Positions 1 through 8,099 of a DNA stretch of 64,000 nucleotides are shown in pieces. Origin of the DNA: Sphingomonas sp. RIT328 (GTDB taxonomy: Bacteria; Pseudomonadota; Alphaproteobacteria; Sphingomonadales; Sphingomonadaceae); NCBI RefSeq assembly GCF_000632225.1, contig NZ_JFYV01000056.1:62001-126000 (forward strand), in the 5' to 3' direction. The notes beneath the pieces were generated by a model. It did no database searches and was not told the origin of the DNA. It saw only the letters and a program-made list of their open reading frames with translations. Position numbers and translations under genes: made by a program. Position 1 is the stretch's first letter, and each line of letters opens with the position of its first letter.

Positions 1-742
1 TCACCACCCGGCTGTTCATCTCATAGGCGCGCTGTGCCGCGATCAGCGAGGTGATCTCTGACACCGGATTGACGTTCGACGCCTCGACGAACTCCTGCCG
101 GATCGTGCCATAGCCGATGTCGCCCGGGTTGGCGGTGTTGGGCTGACCCGATGCATCGGTCTGCTTGAGCAGGTTTGAACCGATCGCCTCCAGCCCGGCC
201 TCGTTGATGAAGGTGGTGAGCTGCAACCGGCCGATCGTCTGCATCGTCGTCTGCCCCGGCATCTTGACCTGGACCTGCCCGACCGTCGACACGCTGACCT
301 GTTCGGCGCCCTGCGGGATGGTGATGCCCGGGTTGACGCGATAGCCGTCCGACGTGACCAGTTCGCCCTGGTCGGACAGCTGGAACGAGCTCGCCCGCGT
401 ATAGGCAAAGTCACCGTTGGGCAGGGTGACCTGGAAATAGCCCTTGCCGTCCACCGCCATGTCATAAGGGTTGCCGGTGTGCGTCAGCTCGCCCTGTTCG
501 TGGATGCGATAGACGCCACCGGTGCGCACGCCCGCGCCGATCTGGATGCCGGTCGGAATGCGGGTGCCGTCATTGCCCGATTCGGCGCCCGGACGCGACA
601 CCTGCTGGTACAGCAGGTCCTGGAACTCGGCGCGCTGCCGCTTGAATGCGGTGGTGTTCATATTGGCGATGTTGTTCGAAATGACGTCGACGTTGGTCTG
701 CTGGGCGAGCATGCCGGTCGCCGCGATGGAAAGAGCGCGCAT
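1..742 (-). CDS. flgG: Flagellar distal rod protein FlgG (C-terminus outside window)
   Basis: FlgG forms the distal rod of the flagellar basal body in the periplasm. The window holds roughly the first 247 codons; the last few residues lie before position 1. The start at 742 gives the usual MRALSIAATGM opening. The rod-family N-terminal motif SNNIANMNT is at about residues 22-30, and the C-terminal FlgE/F/G-type motif ending in AAQRAYEMN is near the window edge. It lies 45 bp downstream of flgF on the same strand and is probably cotranscribed with it. There is no doubt about the family. Confidence 0.95.
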   Translation of the reverse strand, partial: MRALSIAATGMLAQQTNVDVISNNIANMNTTAFKRQRAEFQDLLYQQVSRPGAESGNDGTRIPTGIQIGAGVRTGGVYRIHEQGELTHTGNPYDMAVDGKGYFQVTLPNGDFAYTRASSFQLSDQGELVTSDGYRVNPGITIPQGAEQVSVSTVGQVQVKMPGQTTMQTIGRLQLTTFINEAGLEAIGSNLLKQTDASGQPNTANPGDIGYGTIRQEFVEASNVNPVSEITSLIAAQRAYEMNSRVV

Positions 743-787
743 CGTTGAAAGTCCTTTTGAGATCGTCGGAGAGATTGGCGTGGAAGA

Positions 788-1528
788 TCAGCTCAGCCGG
801 CCGAGCCGCTGGATCGCGTCGTGGCGCAGATCGTCGAGGCTCTGGCTCATCTGCTGGCTGACCTGATAGGAGCGCAGGATGTCGATCAGTGCGGTCGTCT
901 CGACGATCGGCTCGACGTTCGATCCCTCGACCCCGCCGCTCTTGAGCTGCACCTCGGCGGCGGAGAGGATGCGGCTGCCGGTGCCGGTCATCATGCCGTC
1001 GCCGCGCGGCATCACCATCCGCTCGTCGGCGAAGACGGCGAGGCCGAGCCGCCCGAGCGGTCCGGTCGCGCCGTGCACGGTGCCGTCCTCGCCGATCGTG
1101 ACGCGCGCTTCCTCGCCGGTCGGCACGCTGATCGGCGCGCCGCGATCGTCGAGCAGGGGATAGCCCGCCGAACTGGTCAGCCGGCCGTCCGCGGCGATCT
1201 TGATGAAGCCGGCGCGCGTATAGGCGACGCCCGCCGGCGTGCTCACCGTCAGATAGCCCGGCCCCTGGATCATCACGTCGAGCGGATTGCCGGTCGCCTG
1301 GAACGGGCCTGGCGCGGTATCGTGCACCGCGCCGAAGTCGAGCACGAACGAGGTGTTGCGCGCATCGCGCACCTGCGCCTGCCGGGCGCGCTCGACGAAT
1401 TCGCGGAAGACGGGACGTTCGCGTCGGAAGCCCACCGTATTGGTGTTGGCCATGTTGTTGGCCGCGACGTCGAGCCGCCGCCGCAGCGCCTGCTCATGGC
1501 TCAGCAGAACATAGGATGAGACGTCCAT
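788..1528 (-). CDS. flgF: Flagellar proximal rod protein FlgF
   Basis: FlgF is a proximal rod subunit of the basal body. The protein has 246 residues, normal for the family. It starts MDVSSYVLLSHEQAL and carries the rod motif AANNMANTNTVGFRRE near residues 22-37. The central region has GNPLDVMIQGPGYLTV, and the C-terminal helix contains ALIDILRSYQVSQQM. It is the first gene of the flgF-flgG unit and is divergent from fliL, with about 145 bp between the two starts. No strong ribosome binding site precedes the ATG. Confidence 0.95.
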   Translation of the reverse strand: MDVSSYVLLSHEQALRRRLDVAANNMANTNTVGFRRERPVFREFVERARQAQVRDARNTSFVLDFGAVHDTAPGPFQATGNPLDVMIQGPGYLTVSTPAGVAYTRAGFIKIAADGRLTSSAGYPLLDDRGAPISVPTGEEARVTIGEDGTVHGATGPLGRLGLAVFADERMVMPRGDGMMTGTGSRILSAAEVQLKSGGVEGSNVEPIVETTALIDILRSYQVSQQMSQSLDDLRHDAIQRLGRLS

Positions 1529-1592
1529 AAAGGTGATCTTCCCGAAAAAACGTCAGTCGTTTGTGCCGGCCGGACCGGTGCCGCCCGCCGAT

Positions 1593-1600
1593 CCTATAAT
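1593..1600 (+). promoter_or_regulatory. CCTATAAT promoter-like element upstream of fliL
   Basis: CCTATAAT lies 73 bp before the GTG start chosen for fliL. The same element recurs before other flagellar units. It falls inside the longest open frame from 1533, so it argues that translation begins further downstream at 1674. There is no TTGACA at -35; the upstream DNA is GC-rich with GCCGG about 30 bp away. Confidence 0.6.
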
Positions 1601-1673
1601 AGAGGCGGAACCGGCCGGACGTCGTTCGACGCAGCAATTCGCGCTCGTCCGGACCAGCCTGAAGGGGATCACG

Positions 1674-2168
1674 GTGATCGATAGCGGTTACGACGTTGCA
1701 GACGACCGGCGGACGGACGATGGCGCCAGCGATACGGGGGAGCGCGCGCGTGCGCTGTGGCTCGCCGTCGCAGGGGGGCTGGCGGTATTGGTGATCGCCG
1801 CGGCGTTCTTCCTGTTCGCGGGCAAGACCCAGAGCCACGCGGCACCGTCGGCGTCCGAGTCCGAAAAGGCGATGATCGACGTGCCGACGATGGTGGTCAG
1901 CCTGCGCGCCAGCGACGGCCGGGCGCACCTGCTCAAGATGCACGTCATCCTGCTCGCCACCAGCGCCGACAAGGTGCCCGCGGTGCGCACCCGGCTGCCG
2001 CTCTATGTCGACGCGCTGCAGCCCTTTCTGCACGAATTGCGGCCCGATGATCTCAACGGCTCCTCGGCGGTCTTCCGCGTCAAGGAAGAGATGCTGAGCC
2101 GCGCCGCCGACGCGTTCGGCGACGGCGCCGTGCGCGATGTCCTCATCCAGGATCTGATCCAGCAATGA
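1674..2168 (+). CDS. fliL: Flagellar basal body-associated protein FliL
   Basis: FliL is a single-pass inner-membrane protein that rings the stator and supports motor torque. The 164-residue product has a cytoplasmic N-terminus, one membrane helix (LWLAVAGGLAVLVIAAAFFLF) and a periplasmic FliL domain beginning near VPTMVVSLRASDG. The frame is open from 1533, but the GTG at 1674 follows a good Shine-Dalgarno (GAAGGGG at 1661) and lies downstream of the CCTATAAT element, so it is preferred. The stop overlaps the fliM start. It is the first gene of fliL-fliM-DUF6468-motE-like. Confidence 0.88.
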   Translation: MIDSGYDVADDRRTDDGASDTGERARALWLAVAGGLAVLVIAAAFFLFAGKTQSHAAPSASESEKAMIDVPTMVVSLRASDGRAHLLKMHVILLATSADKVPAVRTRLPLYVDALQPFLHELRPDDLNGSSAVFRVKEEMLSRAADAFGDGAVRDVLIQDLIQQ

Positions 2169-3208
2169 CCGCCACCACGACCAGCACCGGCGATCCCGCG
2201 CCCGACGCCGACGCGCCGACCGTCGCGACAGACGCGTCAGACAGCGAACAGGCCGGCACCTTCGATCAGGCGAAGATCGACGCCCTCTTCGGGTTCGACC
2301 CGCTCCCCGCCGTCAAGCCCAAGAAGGGCCTGCGCGCGATGGTCGAATCCGACATCATCAGCCACGAGCGGATGCCGATGCTCGAGGCGGCGTTCGAACG
2401 GCTGGTGCGTCTGTTCGCCACCAGCATGCGCAACATCACCTCGGACGCGATCGATGTCGCGCTCGAACAGGTCACCTCGATCCGCTTCGGCGAATTCATG
2501 AACCGGGTGACGCTGCCGGCGATGATCGCGGTGTTCAAGGTGCCGCAATGGGAGAATTACGGCGTCGTCACGATCGACACCGGGCTGATCTATGCGGTGG
2601 TCGACGCCCTGCTCGGCGGGCGCCGCGGCAGCGCGCCGCAACGCGTCGAAGGCCGCGCCTTCACCTCGATCGAGACGCGGCTGGTGGCCCGGATCATCAA
2701 ACTGGCGCTCGACGATTTTGCCCGCGTGTTCGAGCCGATCGAAGCGATCTCCATCGAACTCGAACGGATCGAGACCAGCCCGCGCTTCGCCGCGATCGCC
2801 GGACCCAGCAATATCACCGCCGTCGCGACGTTCAGCGTCAGCATGGAGGATCGCGGCGGCAGCTTCAGCATCCTCCTGCCGCACGCCACGCTCGAGCCGG
2901 TGCGCGAGAAGCTGCTGCAACGCTTCATGGGCGAGAATCCCGGTCGCGACCGATTGTGGGAAGCGCATATGGCGCATGAACTCTGGCGCACCGACGTGAC
3001 GATCGATGTCGTGCTCGGCGAACGGCAGATGCGTCTCCACGACGTCACCGCACTCGCGATCGGCCAGACGATCCGGCTCGATCGCGGTCCCGACGATATG
3101 CTCGAGGTGCATGCGGGCGGCGTACCGCTCGGTCACGGTCATATCGGCCAACGGCGCAGCAATATCGCCGTCCGCATCGTCACCGATATCGCCAAGGGAT
3201 TCCATTGA
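2165..3208 (+). CDS. fliM: Flagellar motor switch protein FliM
   Basis: FliM is the middle subunit of the cytoplasmic C-ring and binds CheY-P, FliG and FliN. The 347-residue protein has an acidic, disordered N-terminus followed by a FliM core with ISHERMPMLEAAFERLVRLF, the conserved NITSDAIDVAL and GLIYAVVDALLGGRRG. The C-terminal SpoA-type domain has VVLGERQMRLHDVTALAIGQ. An EIDAL-type N-terminal CheY-binding motif is recognisable as QAKIDALFGF near residues 35-45. It overlaps fliL by four bases. Confidence 0.96.
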   Translation: MTATTTSTGDPAPDADAPTVATDASDSEQAGTFDQAKIDALFGFDPLPAVKPKKGLRAMVESDIISHERMPMLEAAFERLVRLFATSMRNITSDAIDVALEQVTSIRFGEFMNRVTLPAMIAVFKVPQWENYGVVTIDTGLIYAVVDALLGGRRGSAPQRVEGRAFTSIETRLVARIIKLALDDFARVFEPIEAISIELERIETSPRFAAIAGPSNITAVATFSVSMEDRGGSFSILLPHATLEPVREKLLQRFMGENPGRDRLWEAHMAHELWRTDVTIDVVLGERQMRLHDVTALAIGQTIRLDRGPDDMLEVHAGGVPLGHGHIGQRRSNIAVRIVTDIAKGFH

Positions 3209-3606
3209 TGAACTTCGTCTTGCTCACCAATCTGGTACTGATCGTCCTGTGTGCCCTCGTCACATTCCAGGCGACGCGGTTGATGCGCCGCATCCGTGAG
3301 ATGCGCTCCGACGATCTGCAGGGCACCGTCGCCGCGCTGGACCATGCCACCCAGGAAGCGTCGCAGGTGCTCGGCGAGATGAAGCAGCTGCTCGCGACCG
3401 ATGTCACATCGGGCTTTCGGACGATCCGCGCCGCACAGGCGTTGCAGGACGAATTGTCGGTGCTGATCGGCATCGGCAATGCGCTCGCCGATCGCATCAT
3501 CGAGGCGTCTGACATCGTCCGGCCCGCAGCCGAAGCGGAGGATGAGTCTCCCGCGTCTGCCTCCGCCGACGGAGAAGCGGTGGGCGCGACCATCGGCCTG
3601 CATTGA
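3208..3606 (+). CDS. DUF6468-type flagellar membrane protein
   Basis: This 132-residue protein starts with a membrane helix (MNFVLLTNLVLIVLCALVTF), followed by a helical cytoplasmic stretch and an acidic, low-complexity tail. Size, topology and position directly after fliM match the DUF6468 proteins found in alphaproteobacterial flagellar operons, whose biochemical role is not established. The ATG at 3208 overlaps the fliM stop as TGATG; a TTG at 3205 would add one residue. It is presumably cotranslated with fliM. Confidence 0.75.
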   Translation: MNFVLLTNLVLIVLCALVTFQATRLMRRIREMRSDDLQGTVAALDHATQEASQVLGEMKQLLATDVTSGFRTIRAAQALQDELSVLIGIGNALADRIIEASDIVRPAAEAEDESPASASADGEAVGATIGLH

Positions 3607-3640
3607 TCGCATGCTGCCCCTTCGAGCGAAAGTGAACGCC

Positions 3641-4495
3641 ATGACCCGCCCTTCCCATCCCGCCGCACCCCGCCCCGCCGGCGCGCCGCGCCGCCGCGCG
3701 TCGCTGCTCACGTTGCTCGTTCCGACCGCAGCGACCTGTGCGATCGCCAATGCGGTGGCGATCGCCGCGCCTGCGGATCAGCCAACCCGCCTCGGCAGCG
3801 CGATCAGCCAGGCGATGCGGGCCAGCGACAAACGCTATGCCGAACGCGAACGGGCGCTGGTGTTGCGCGAGCGCGCGCAGCAGGCGGCCGAAGCGCAATT
3901 GCAGGCCGCGCAGGCCGCCGGCGGCGGCGGCGAGGCCGGGAAGACGACGGGCGACGCCTATGACGAATTGGCGCGCATCTATCAGGCGATGAAGCCGGCG
4001 CGTGCCGCACCGATCTTCGAGCGGCTCGGCAGCGAGGTGCAGCTGAACATCGCGCGGCGGATGCGCGGTCGCAGCGCCGCGTTGCTGATGGCGAGCATGG
4101 ACCCGGTCGCGGCGGCGCAACTCAGCATGGCGCTGGCCGGCCATCCGGTGCCGCCGACCCCGCCGCCGCCGTTGCGCCGCGCCGACATGCTGGCGCTCGC
4201 CCCCTCGCCGTCCGGGCAAATGATGCCGGACCGGTCCGCCGCGCCGCGCCTCGCCATCGCCACGCCGACGCGGCCGCGGGTCGACCGGCCGGCGCCGGCC
4301 CTGCGCCCGCAGCCGGGGCGCGGCTATGCCGCCGCCGGCGACTCGGCGAGCAGCGAACGCATCCTCCCTGCGCCGTCATTGTCGCCGGGCTCAGGCGTCT
4401 CGACGCCCGCCGCCCCGGCACTCACCGCCAATATTGCGCCGCGTACCACCCCGGCGACGCCGACGCCGCTGCCGGCCGCAACGGCACCGCATTGA
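3641..4495 (+). CDS. MotE-like flagellar chaperone/stator protein
   Basis: The 284-residue protein has an N-terminal membrane segment (SLLTLLVPTAATCAIANAVAIA), a coiled-coil region rich in Glu, Arg and Ala (RYAERERALVLRERA), and an MgtE-N-like helical part (YDELARIYQAMKPARAAPIFERL, then MDPVAAAQLSMALAG). A Pro/Ala-rich tail follows. This arrangement and the place after fliM and DUF6468 match MotE, which in other alphaproteobacteria assists MotC in the periplasm. No motC is seen here. The ATG at 3641 has a GAGCGAAAG upstream; an ATG at 3611 in the same frame is possible. Confidence 0.7.
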   Translation: MTRPSHPAAPRPAGAPRRRASLLTLLVPTAATCAIANAVAIAAPADQPTRLGSAISQAMRASDKRYAERERALVLRERAQQAAEAQLQAAQAAGGGGEAGKTTGDAYDELARIYQAMKPARAAPIFERLGSEVQLNIARRMRGRSAALLMASMDPVAAAQLSMALAGHPVPPTPPPPLRRADMLALAPSPSGQMMPDRSAAPRLAIATPTRPRVDRPAPALRPQPGRGYAAAGDSASSERILPAPSLSPGSGVSTPAAPALTANIAPRTTPATPTPLPAATAPH

Positions 4496-4513
4496 GCTAC
4501 CGGACGCCGCCGT

Positions 4514-4927
4514 TCAGGCGGTGGCGCCGGCCCGGACGATCAGCACCTGCAGCACCCGCGGATCGGTCGCCTTGAGCGCCCGGTTGAGCGACTGCCGCAG
4601 GATCGCAACATCGACCGGCATATACCCCGAGGCATTGAGCCGGGCGAACTCGATCGTCGTCGTCAACGCGACCGCGCGCAGCCGTGGCTGGATGTCGCGC
4701 AGCGCATTGCCGACCGTCGGGTTCGCCGTTTCGATGACGATCCTGACCGTGATTGCGCCCTCGATATCACCCTCGCCGAAGATCGGCGTCACCATCTCGT
4801 CCATCGCCACGAAGCGCTTGTTGCTGGTGATCAGCACCTCGCTCAACTTGTTCCCCGGCAGATCAAGCGCATTCGCCTGACCGACGAGCAGGAGCGCGGG
4901 AAGCAGGGCAATTCGAACGGCACGCAT
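4514..4927 (-). CDS. Secreted FliL-fold-like flagellar protein
   Basis: This 137-residue protein has a signal peptide (AVRIALLPALLLVGQANA) and a domain with the strand-helix-helix-strand order of FliL: GAITVRIVIE, then a helix after PTVGNALRDIQPRL, another helix with VAILRQSLNRAL, and a final strand VLQVLIVRA. I do not recognise a named family. The FliL relation is an inference from pattern and context. The start at 4927 follows GGAG at a six-base spacing. It is convergent with the motE-like gene and divergent from the small membrane protein at 5017. Confidence 0.6.
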   Translation of the reverse strand: MRAVRIALLPALLLVGQANALDLPGNKLSEVLITSNKRFVAMDEMVTPIFGEGDIEGAITVRIVIETANPTVGNALRDIQPRLRAVALTTTIEFARLNASGYMPVDVAILRQSLNRALKATDPRVLQVLIVRAGATA

Positions 4928-4981
4928 GTCGGTCTCCGGCAACGGATCAACGGCCCGCGCCGCTAAGCGGCGTGGTCCGCT

Positions 4982-4989
4982 TCTATAAT
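4982..4989 (+). promoter_or_regulatory. TCTATAAT promoter-like element
   Basis: TCTATAAT lies 28 bp before the ATG at 5017. It resembles the shared flagellar element, with T in place of the first C. It probably drives the 5017-5244 gene pair. Confidence 0.5.
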
Positions 4990-5016
4990 AGGGGGGAACC
5001 AGACGGAGCCGTTCGG

Positions 5017-5247
5017 ATGAGCCAAGATCAGCGCCCGCCGCGGGTGCGCCTAACCCGCGTCACCGAAGCGACCACTCCCCGACCCCGCGGGGAACGGCCC
5101 GGATTTGACGCGGACGAATCCGTATCGATCCCGCGGCCACGGCACCGCCTGATCCCGTGGAGCACGGTGGTGATGTTCATCATCGCCTGCCTGATCGGCG
5201 GCATGCTCACCGCCGTATTCGATCTGCCAGGATATCTGTTGTCATGA
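5017..5247 (+). CDS. Small single-pass membrane protein of the flagellar cluster
   Basis: The 76-residue protein has a basic, proline-rich cytoplasmic N-terminus and one C-terminal membrane helix (STVVMFIIACLIGGMLTAVF). No family is recognised. The frame is open from 4972, but that would run through the promoter-like element, so the ATG at 5017 is used. Its stop overlaps the start of the helical-repeat protein at 5244 (ATGA), so the two are coupled. A membrane-tether or assembly role is only a guess. Confidence 0.6.
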   Translation: MSQDQRPPRVRLTRVTEATTPRPRGERPGFDADESVSIPRPRHRLIPWSTVVMFIIACLIGGMLTAVFDLPGYLLS

Positions 5248-7010
5248 AGCTGTCTGCGTTTCTCGTTACGACCGTCGCGCTCGTCACGCCCGCCGCAACG
5301 CCCGTCCCGCCCGCGACACCTGCCGTCGCCGCGACGCCAGGATCGCAGACGGCGCGCATTCCGGGCTTCGCCGCGCAATTGCAGCAGGATCCGCGGCTCG
5401 GCATGGCGACGACCGGCACGGCCCTGCCGAACGATGAGATCTGGCGCGCGATGACGCGCAACCACGATATCGATCGTCAGCGTGCCCGTTGGACCTATGT
5501 CCGCAGCCTGATCGCGCGGCAGCGGGGTGCGGAGGCGATCGGCGTGCTCGACGTCATGCAGGAGGACGACCCCGATCTGCGCCTGGTCGACAGCTTCCAG
5601 CTCGCGCGCGGGGCGGCGCTGGTCCTGTTCCATCGGCCGGATGCCGCGATTGCGGCGCTCTCCGCCGGCGGGCTGCCACGCCAGCGTGAAGCCTGCGCCT
5701 GGCGGGCGCGGGCGCTTGCCGATGCCGGCCGCGCCGCGGAAGCGCTGCCGACGGTCAATTGCGCTGCGGCGGCGATCCAGGCGCGACCGCTTGCCCAACG
5801 CCGGCCGTTTCTGCTCGCCGCGGCGCGCGCCTCGCTCGAGGCGGGGCAGCCGCATGAGGCCTTGCTGTGGCTCAGCGCCTTGCCCGAGGCGGATGGCACG
5901 GCCAATCTCTTGCGTGGACGCGCGCAAGGTGCCCTCGGCGAAGCGATCGCGGCACGGCTGCGGCTCGACCAGGCAGCGAAGAGCCGCGATCCCGCCGTCC
6001 GTACCGAGGCGCGGCTCGGCCGGATCGAGCTCGCCGCCGCGAATGGCTGGGCGTCGCCGACGGTGCTGCTGCGCCAGCTCGACGATCTGCGCTTTCGCTG
6101 GCGTGGCGACCGGATCGAGGAACGCGCGCTGAGGCTCGGCTATAACATCGCGATCCAGCATCACGACCTGCCCGACGCGCTCAACACCGGCGCGACGTTG
6201 TTCCGCTATTTCAGCCGCTCGCATCAGGGTCCGGCTTTGCTCGGCGAATTGCAGGCGCAGATGGCGAGCACGATCGAGCCCGGCAGCTCCGTCCCGCTCG
6301 ACAAGGCGGCAGGGATGTTCTGGGATTATCGTGATCTACTGCCCGGAGGCGCCGAAGGCGACGCGATGGTTGCGGCATTGGCGGCGCGCCTGCAGGCTGC
6401 CGGCCTCTACGCGCGCGCCGCGCAATTGCTCGATCATCAACTGACCACGCGCGCGATCGATCTGACGCAGGGACCGCTGTCGATCCGTGTCGCGACGCTC
6501 TACATTCTTGCCGGCCAACCGGACCACGCCCTCGACGCGATCCGCCGCTCGAACCACAAGGATTATCCGGCCGCGCTGGTCTTCGATCGCAAGCGGCTCG
6601 AAGCGGTCGCACTCGATCAGCTCGGTCGCCCGCTCGAGGCGGCGGCCGTCCTGCAGGACGTGCCCGATGGTGGGGCGATCCGCGCCGAGATCGCATGGAA
6701 GCACCAGGACTGGTCGCGCGTCGTCGCCGAGACGCAGCCGCTGCTCCCGACCGGGCCGCTCGGCGCGGTCGGTCAGGCGATCGTTCTGCGCCGGGCGATC
6801 GCGCTGGCGATGCTGCATCAGAAGGAGGCGTTACAGGCGTTGCGCGAACGCTATGGCGCAGGTTTCGCGCGTCTGCCGAGCGCGCCGGTGTTCGCGACGC
6901 TGACCGGAGCCGATCCGGTGACACCGGCCCTTTTGGCGCGTGCCATGGCGGCCCTGCCATCGGTCAGCCCCGCCGGCGATGTCGGCGACCTGCTGACGAT
7001 CAACGACTGA
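5244..7010 (+). CDS. Exported helical-repeat (TPR-like) protein of the flagellar cluster
   Basis: The 588-residue protein begins with a signal peptide (MKLSAFLVTTVALVTPAA) and then consists of repeated alpha-helical hairpins. Examples are AALVLFHRPDAAIAALSAGG, ARALADAGRAAEALPTV, ASLEAGQPHEALLWLSALP and TLYILAGQPDHALDAI. These look like degenerate tetratricopeptide repeats. Periplasmic TPR proteins occur in alphaproteobacterial flagellar clusters, but no specific partner is known to me for this one. It overlaps the preceding gene by four bases. The start is chosen for the overlap and the signal peptide. Confidence 0.75.
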   Translation: MKLSAFLVTTVALVTPAATPVPPATPAVAATPGSQTARIPGFAAQLQQDPRLGMATTGTALPNDEIWRAMTRNHDIDRQRARWTYVRSLIARQRGAEAIGVLDVMQEDDPDLRLVDSFQLARGAALVLFHRPDAAIAALSAGGLPRQREACAWRARALADAGRAAEALPTVNCAAAAIQARPLAQRRPFLLAAARASLEAGQPHEALLWLSALPEADGTANLLRGRAQGALGEAIAARLRLDQAAKSRDPAVRTEARLGRIELAAANGWASPTVLLRQLDDLRFRWRGDRIEERALRLGYNIAIQHHDLPDALNTGATLFRYFSRSHQGPALLGELQAQMASTIEPGSSVPLDKAAGMFWDYRDLLPGGAEGDAMVAALAARLQAAGLYARAAQLLDHQLTTRAIDLTQGPLSIRVATLYILAGQPDHALDAIRRSNHKDYPAALVFDRKRLEAVALDQLGRPLEAAAVLQDVPDGGAIRAEIAWKHQDWSRVVAETQPLLPTGPLGAVGQAIVLRRAIALAMLHQKEALQALRERYGAGFARLPSAPVFATLTGADPVTPALLARAMAALPSVSPAGDVGDLLTIND

Positions 7011-7017
7011 CGGGGTA

Positions 7018-7042
7018 CTGCGCCGCCCGCAAGGCAGCGCAG
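7018..7042 (+). terminator. Possible terminator hairpin after the TPR-like gene
   Basis: A ten-base stem with one mismatch (CTGCGCCGCC against GGCAGCGCAG, five-base loop) starts eight bases after the stop. There is no T-run, so a factor-independent terminator is not certain. Confidence 0.4.
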
Positions 7043-8099
7043 GATAACGGCAGGTGCATGCGGCACCTATGTCGGGTCACGGCGGTGCAGGACAGTCGAT
7101 CCCGGCGGGCGTGGTTCGTGCCCCCATCGCCGTCAGCCGGAATGACGGTGGTTGTCGTGCCACCCGGATGGACGACGGCAGTGATAGATTGCGCACCGCA
7201 GCGCAGCCGGACACTGCGGGGAAGATTACTGCTATCGATCCGTCAGCAGATCGTCCGCGATCGTTCCAACGGCGGGGACCTGGGCTGATGCAGGGCTGCC
7301 GTTCACCATAGAACCCTTTGGGTGACATGGCGTCTGACGTGTGTGCCGGATAGGGAACGGACAATGATCGCGATGCGACCTCCGCTCGAGCGTAGCAGCG
7401 CGCACCGGGCCTATGATCGTCGACCGCTCTGGGCGACGACGGACTTGCTTTGGGGACGGCAGGCGCTGACGCAACGAACCTCCCGTATTGGGCTGGAGCC
7501 ATCGCTCTACCATTGCGACCATCACCGTCGCCGCCAAGGCCTGGGGTTCGCCCAGGTCGAGGCCCAGACCGGGCAGAACGATAGCCGAGGAACGGTTGCG
7601 ACCGACCCCGCCCCGCCTCCAGACTTACCCGCTCGGCGGCACGCGCAAAGGAGGCCTTCGCCACTTCATTCGGACCGCGCCCGCGAACGGCGCACCAGCA
7701 AGCGGCAGGGACTGACCGACGCAGCAGGACATGCTCCTATCCTGCCGAATGATGACACGGCCGACATAACAACGGCTCAGGCGGCGATCGAAGCTACCAG
7801 CCGGTCGCCTCGACACACGCATGACCGACCGCGCTTGTGACAGCGAGGCCATTCGGTTTGCCATAGAGGTTGATAACGTCGGGATCGCCGTCCCATGCAC
7901 CCGCAGATGCAAGCTTCCGATCCCCCACGACCTCAATGCTTGTCCAACCCAAAACCTTGTGATCGATTTTGATGCCGCCTCAAGGATTTCCGCCGCGTCA
8001 CATCCCGCCAGAAGCAGATCATCCATGCGGCATAGCGCCACGTCATGCCGGCCGATCATCCGCTCGGGCGGCAGCATCGCTGCCACCCGCCCGGGCGAC
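7043..8099. other. About 1.06 kb without a convincing gene
   Basis: The stretch between the TPR-like gene and flgL contains only short open frames in all directions. Their products are rich in Arg, Pro and Ser and lack recognisable motifs. Base composition is less GC-rich than the flanking genes. A GTG-initiated frame on the minus strand (8086 down to 7625) follows flgL by 14 bp, but its second half does not look like protein. A different minus-strand frame at 7794-7979 is more protein-like and is listed separately. No flagellin or repeat was found. Confidence 0.5.
7794..7979 (-). pseudogene. Possible gene remnant or cryptic short ORF downstream of flgL
   Basis: On the minus strand a 61-codon open frame without ATG, GTG or TTG at its head encodes a protein-like stretch. 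It contains KIDHKVLGWTSIEVVGDRKL and DPDVINLYGKPNGLAVTSAV and ends in TGW-stop. Its composition is unlike the Arg/Pro-rich spurious frames around it. A TTGAGG sits five bases before an ATC codon at 7973, so an unusual start cannot be excluded. The other reading is a frameshifted remnant of the GTG frame that opens at 8086. No family is recognised. Confidence 0.3.

Noticed and set aside
43..465. Long Arg/Ser-rich open frames antisense to or overlapping known genes, such as this one over flgG
   Set aside because: In GC-rich DNA, out-of-phase frames stay open for hundreds of bases. These have no motifs and lie over well-recognised genes, so they were left out throughout the window.
3641..4495. 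Magnesium transporter MgtE
   Set aside because: Only a short MgtE-N-like helical part is present, with a single membrane helix and a Pro-rich tail; position after fliM favours MotE.
7625..8086. 153-codon GTG-initiated minus-strand frame after flgL as a real gene
   Set aside because: The first 50 residues are plausible, but the rest is Arg/Ser-rich and unlike protein; a shadow or broken frame is more likely.
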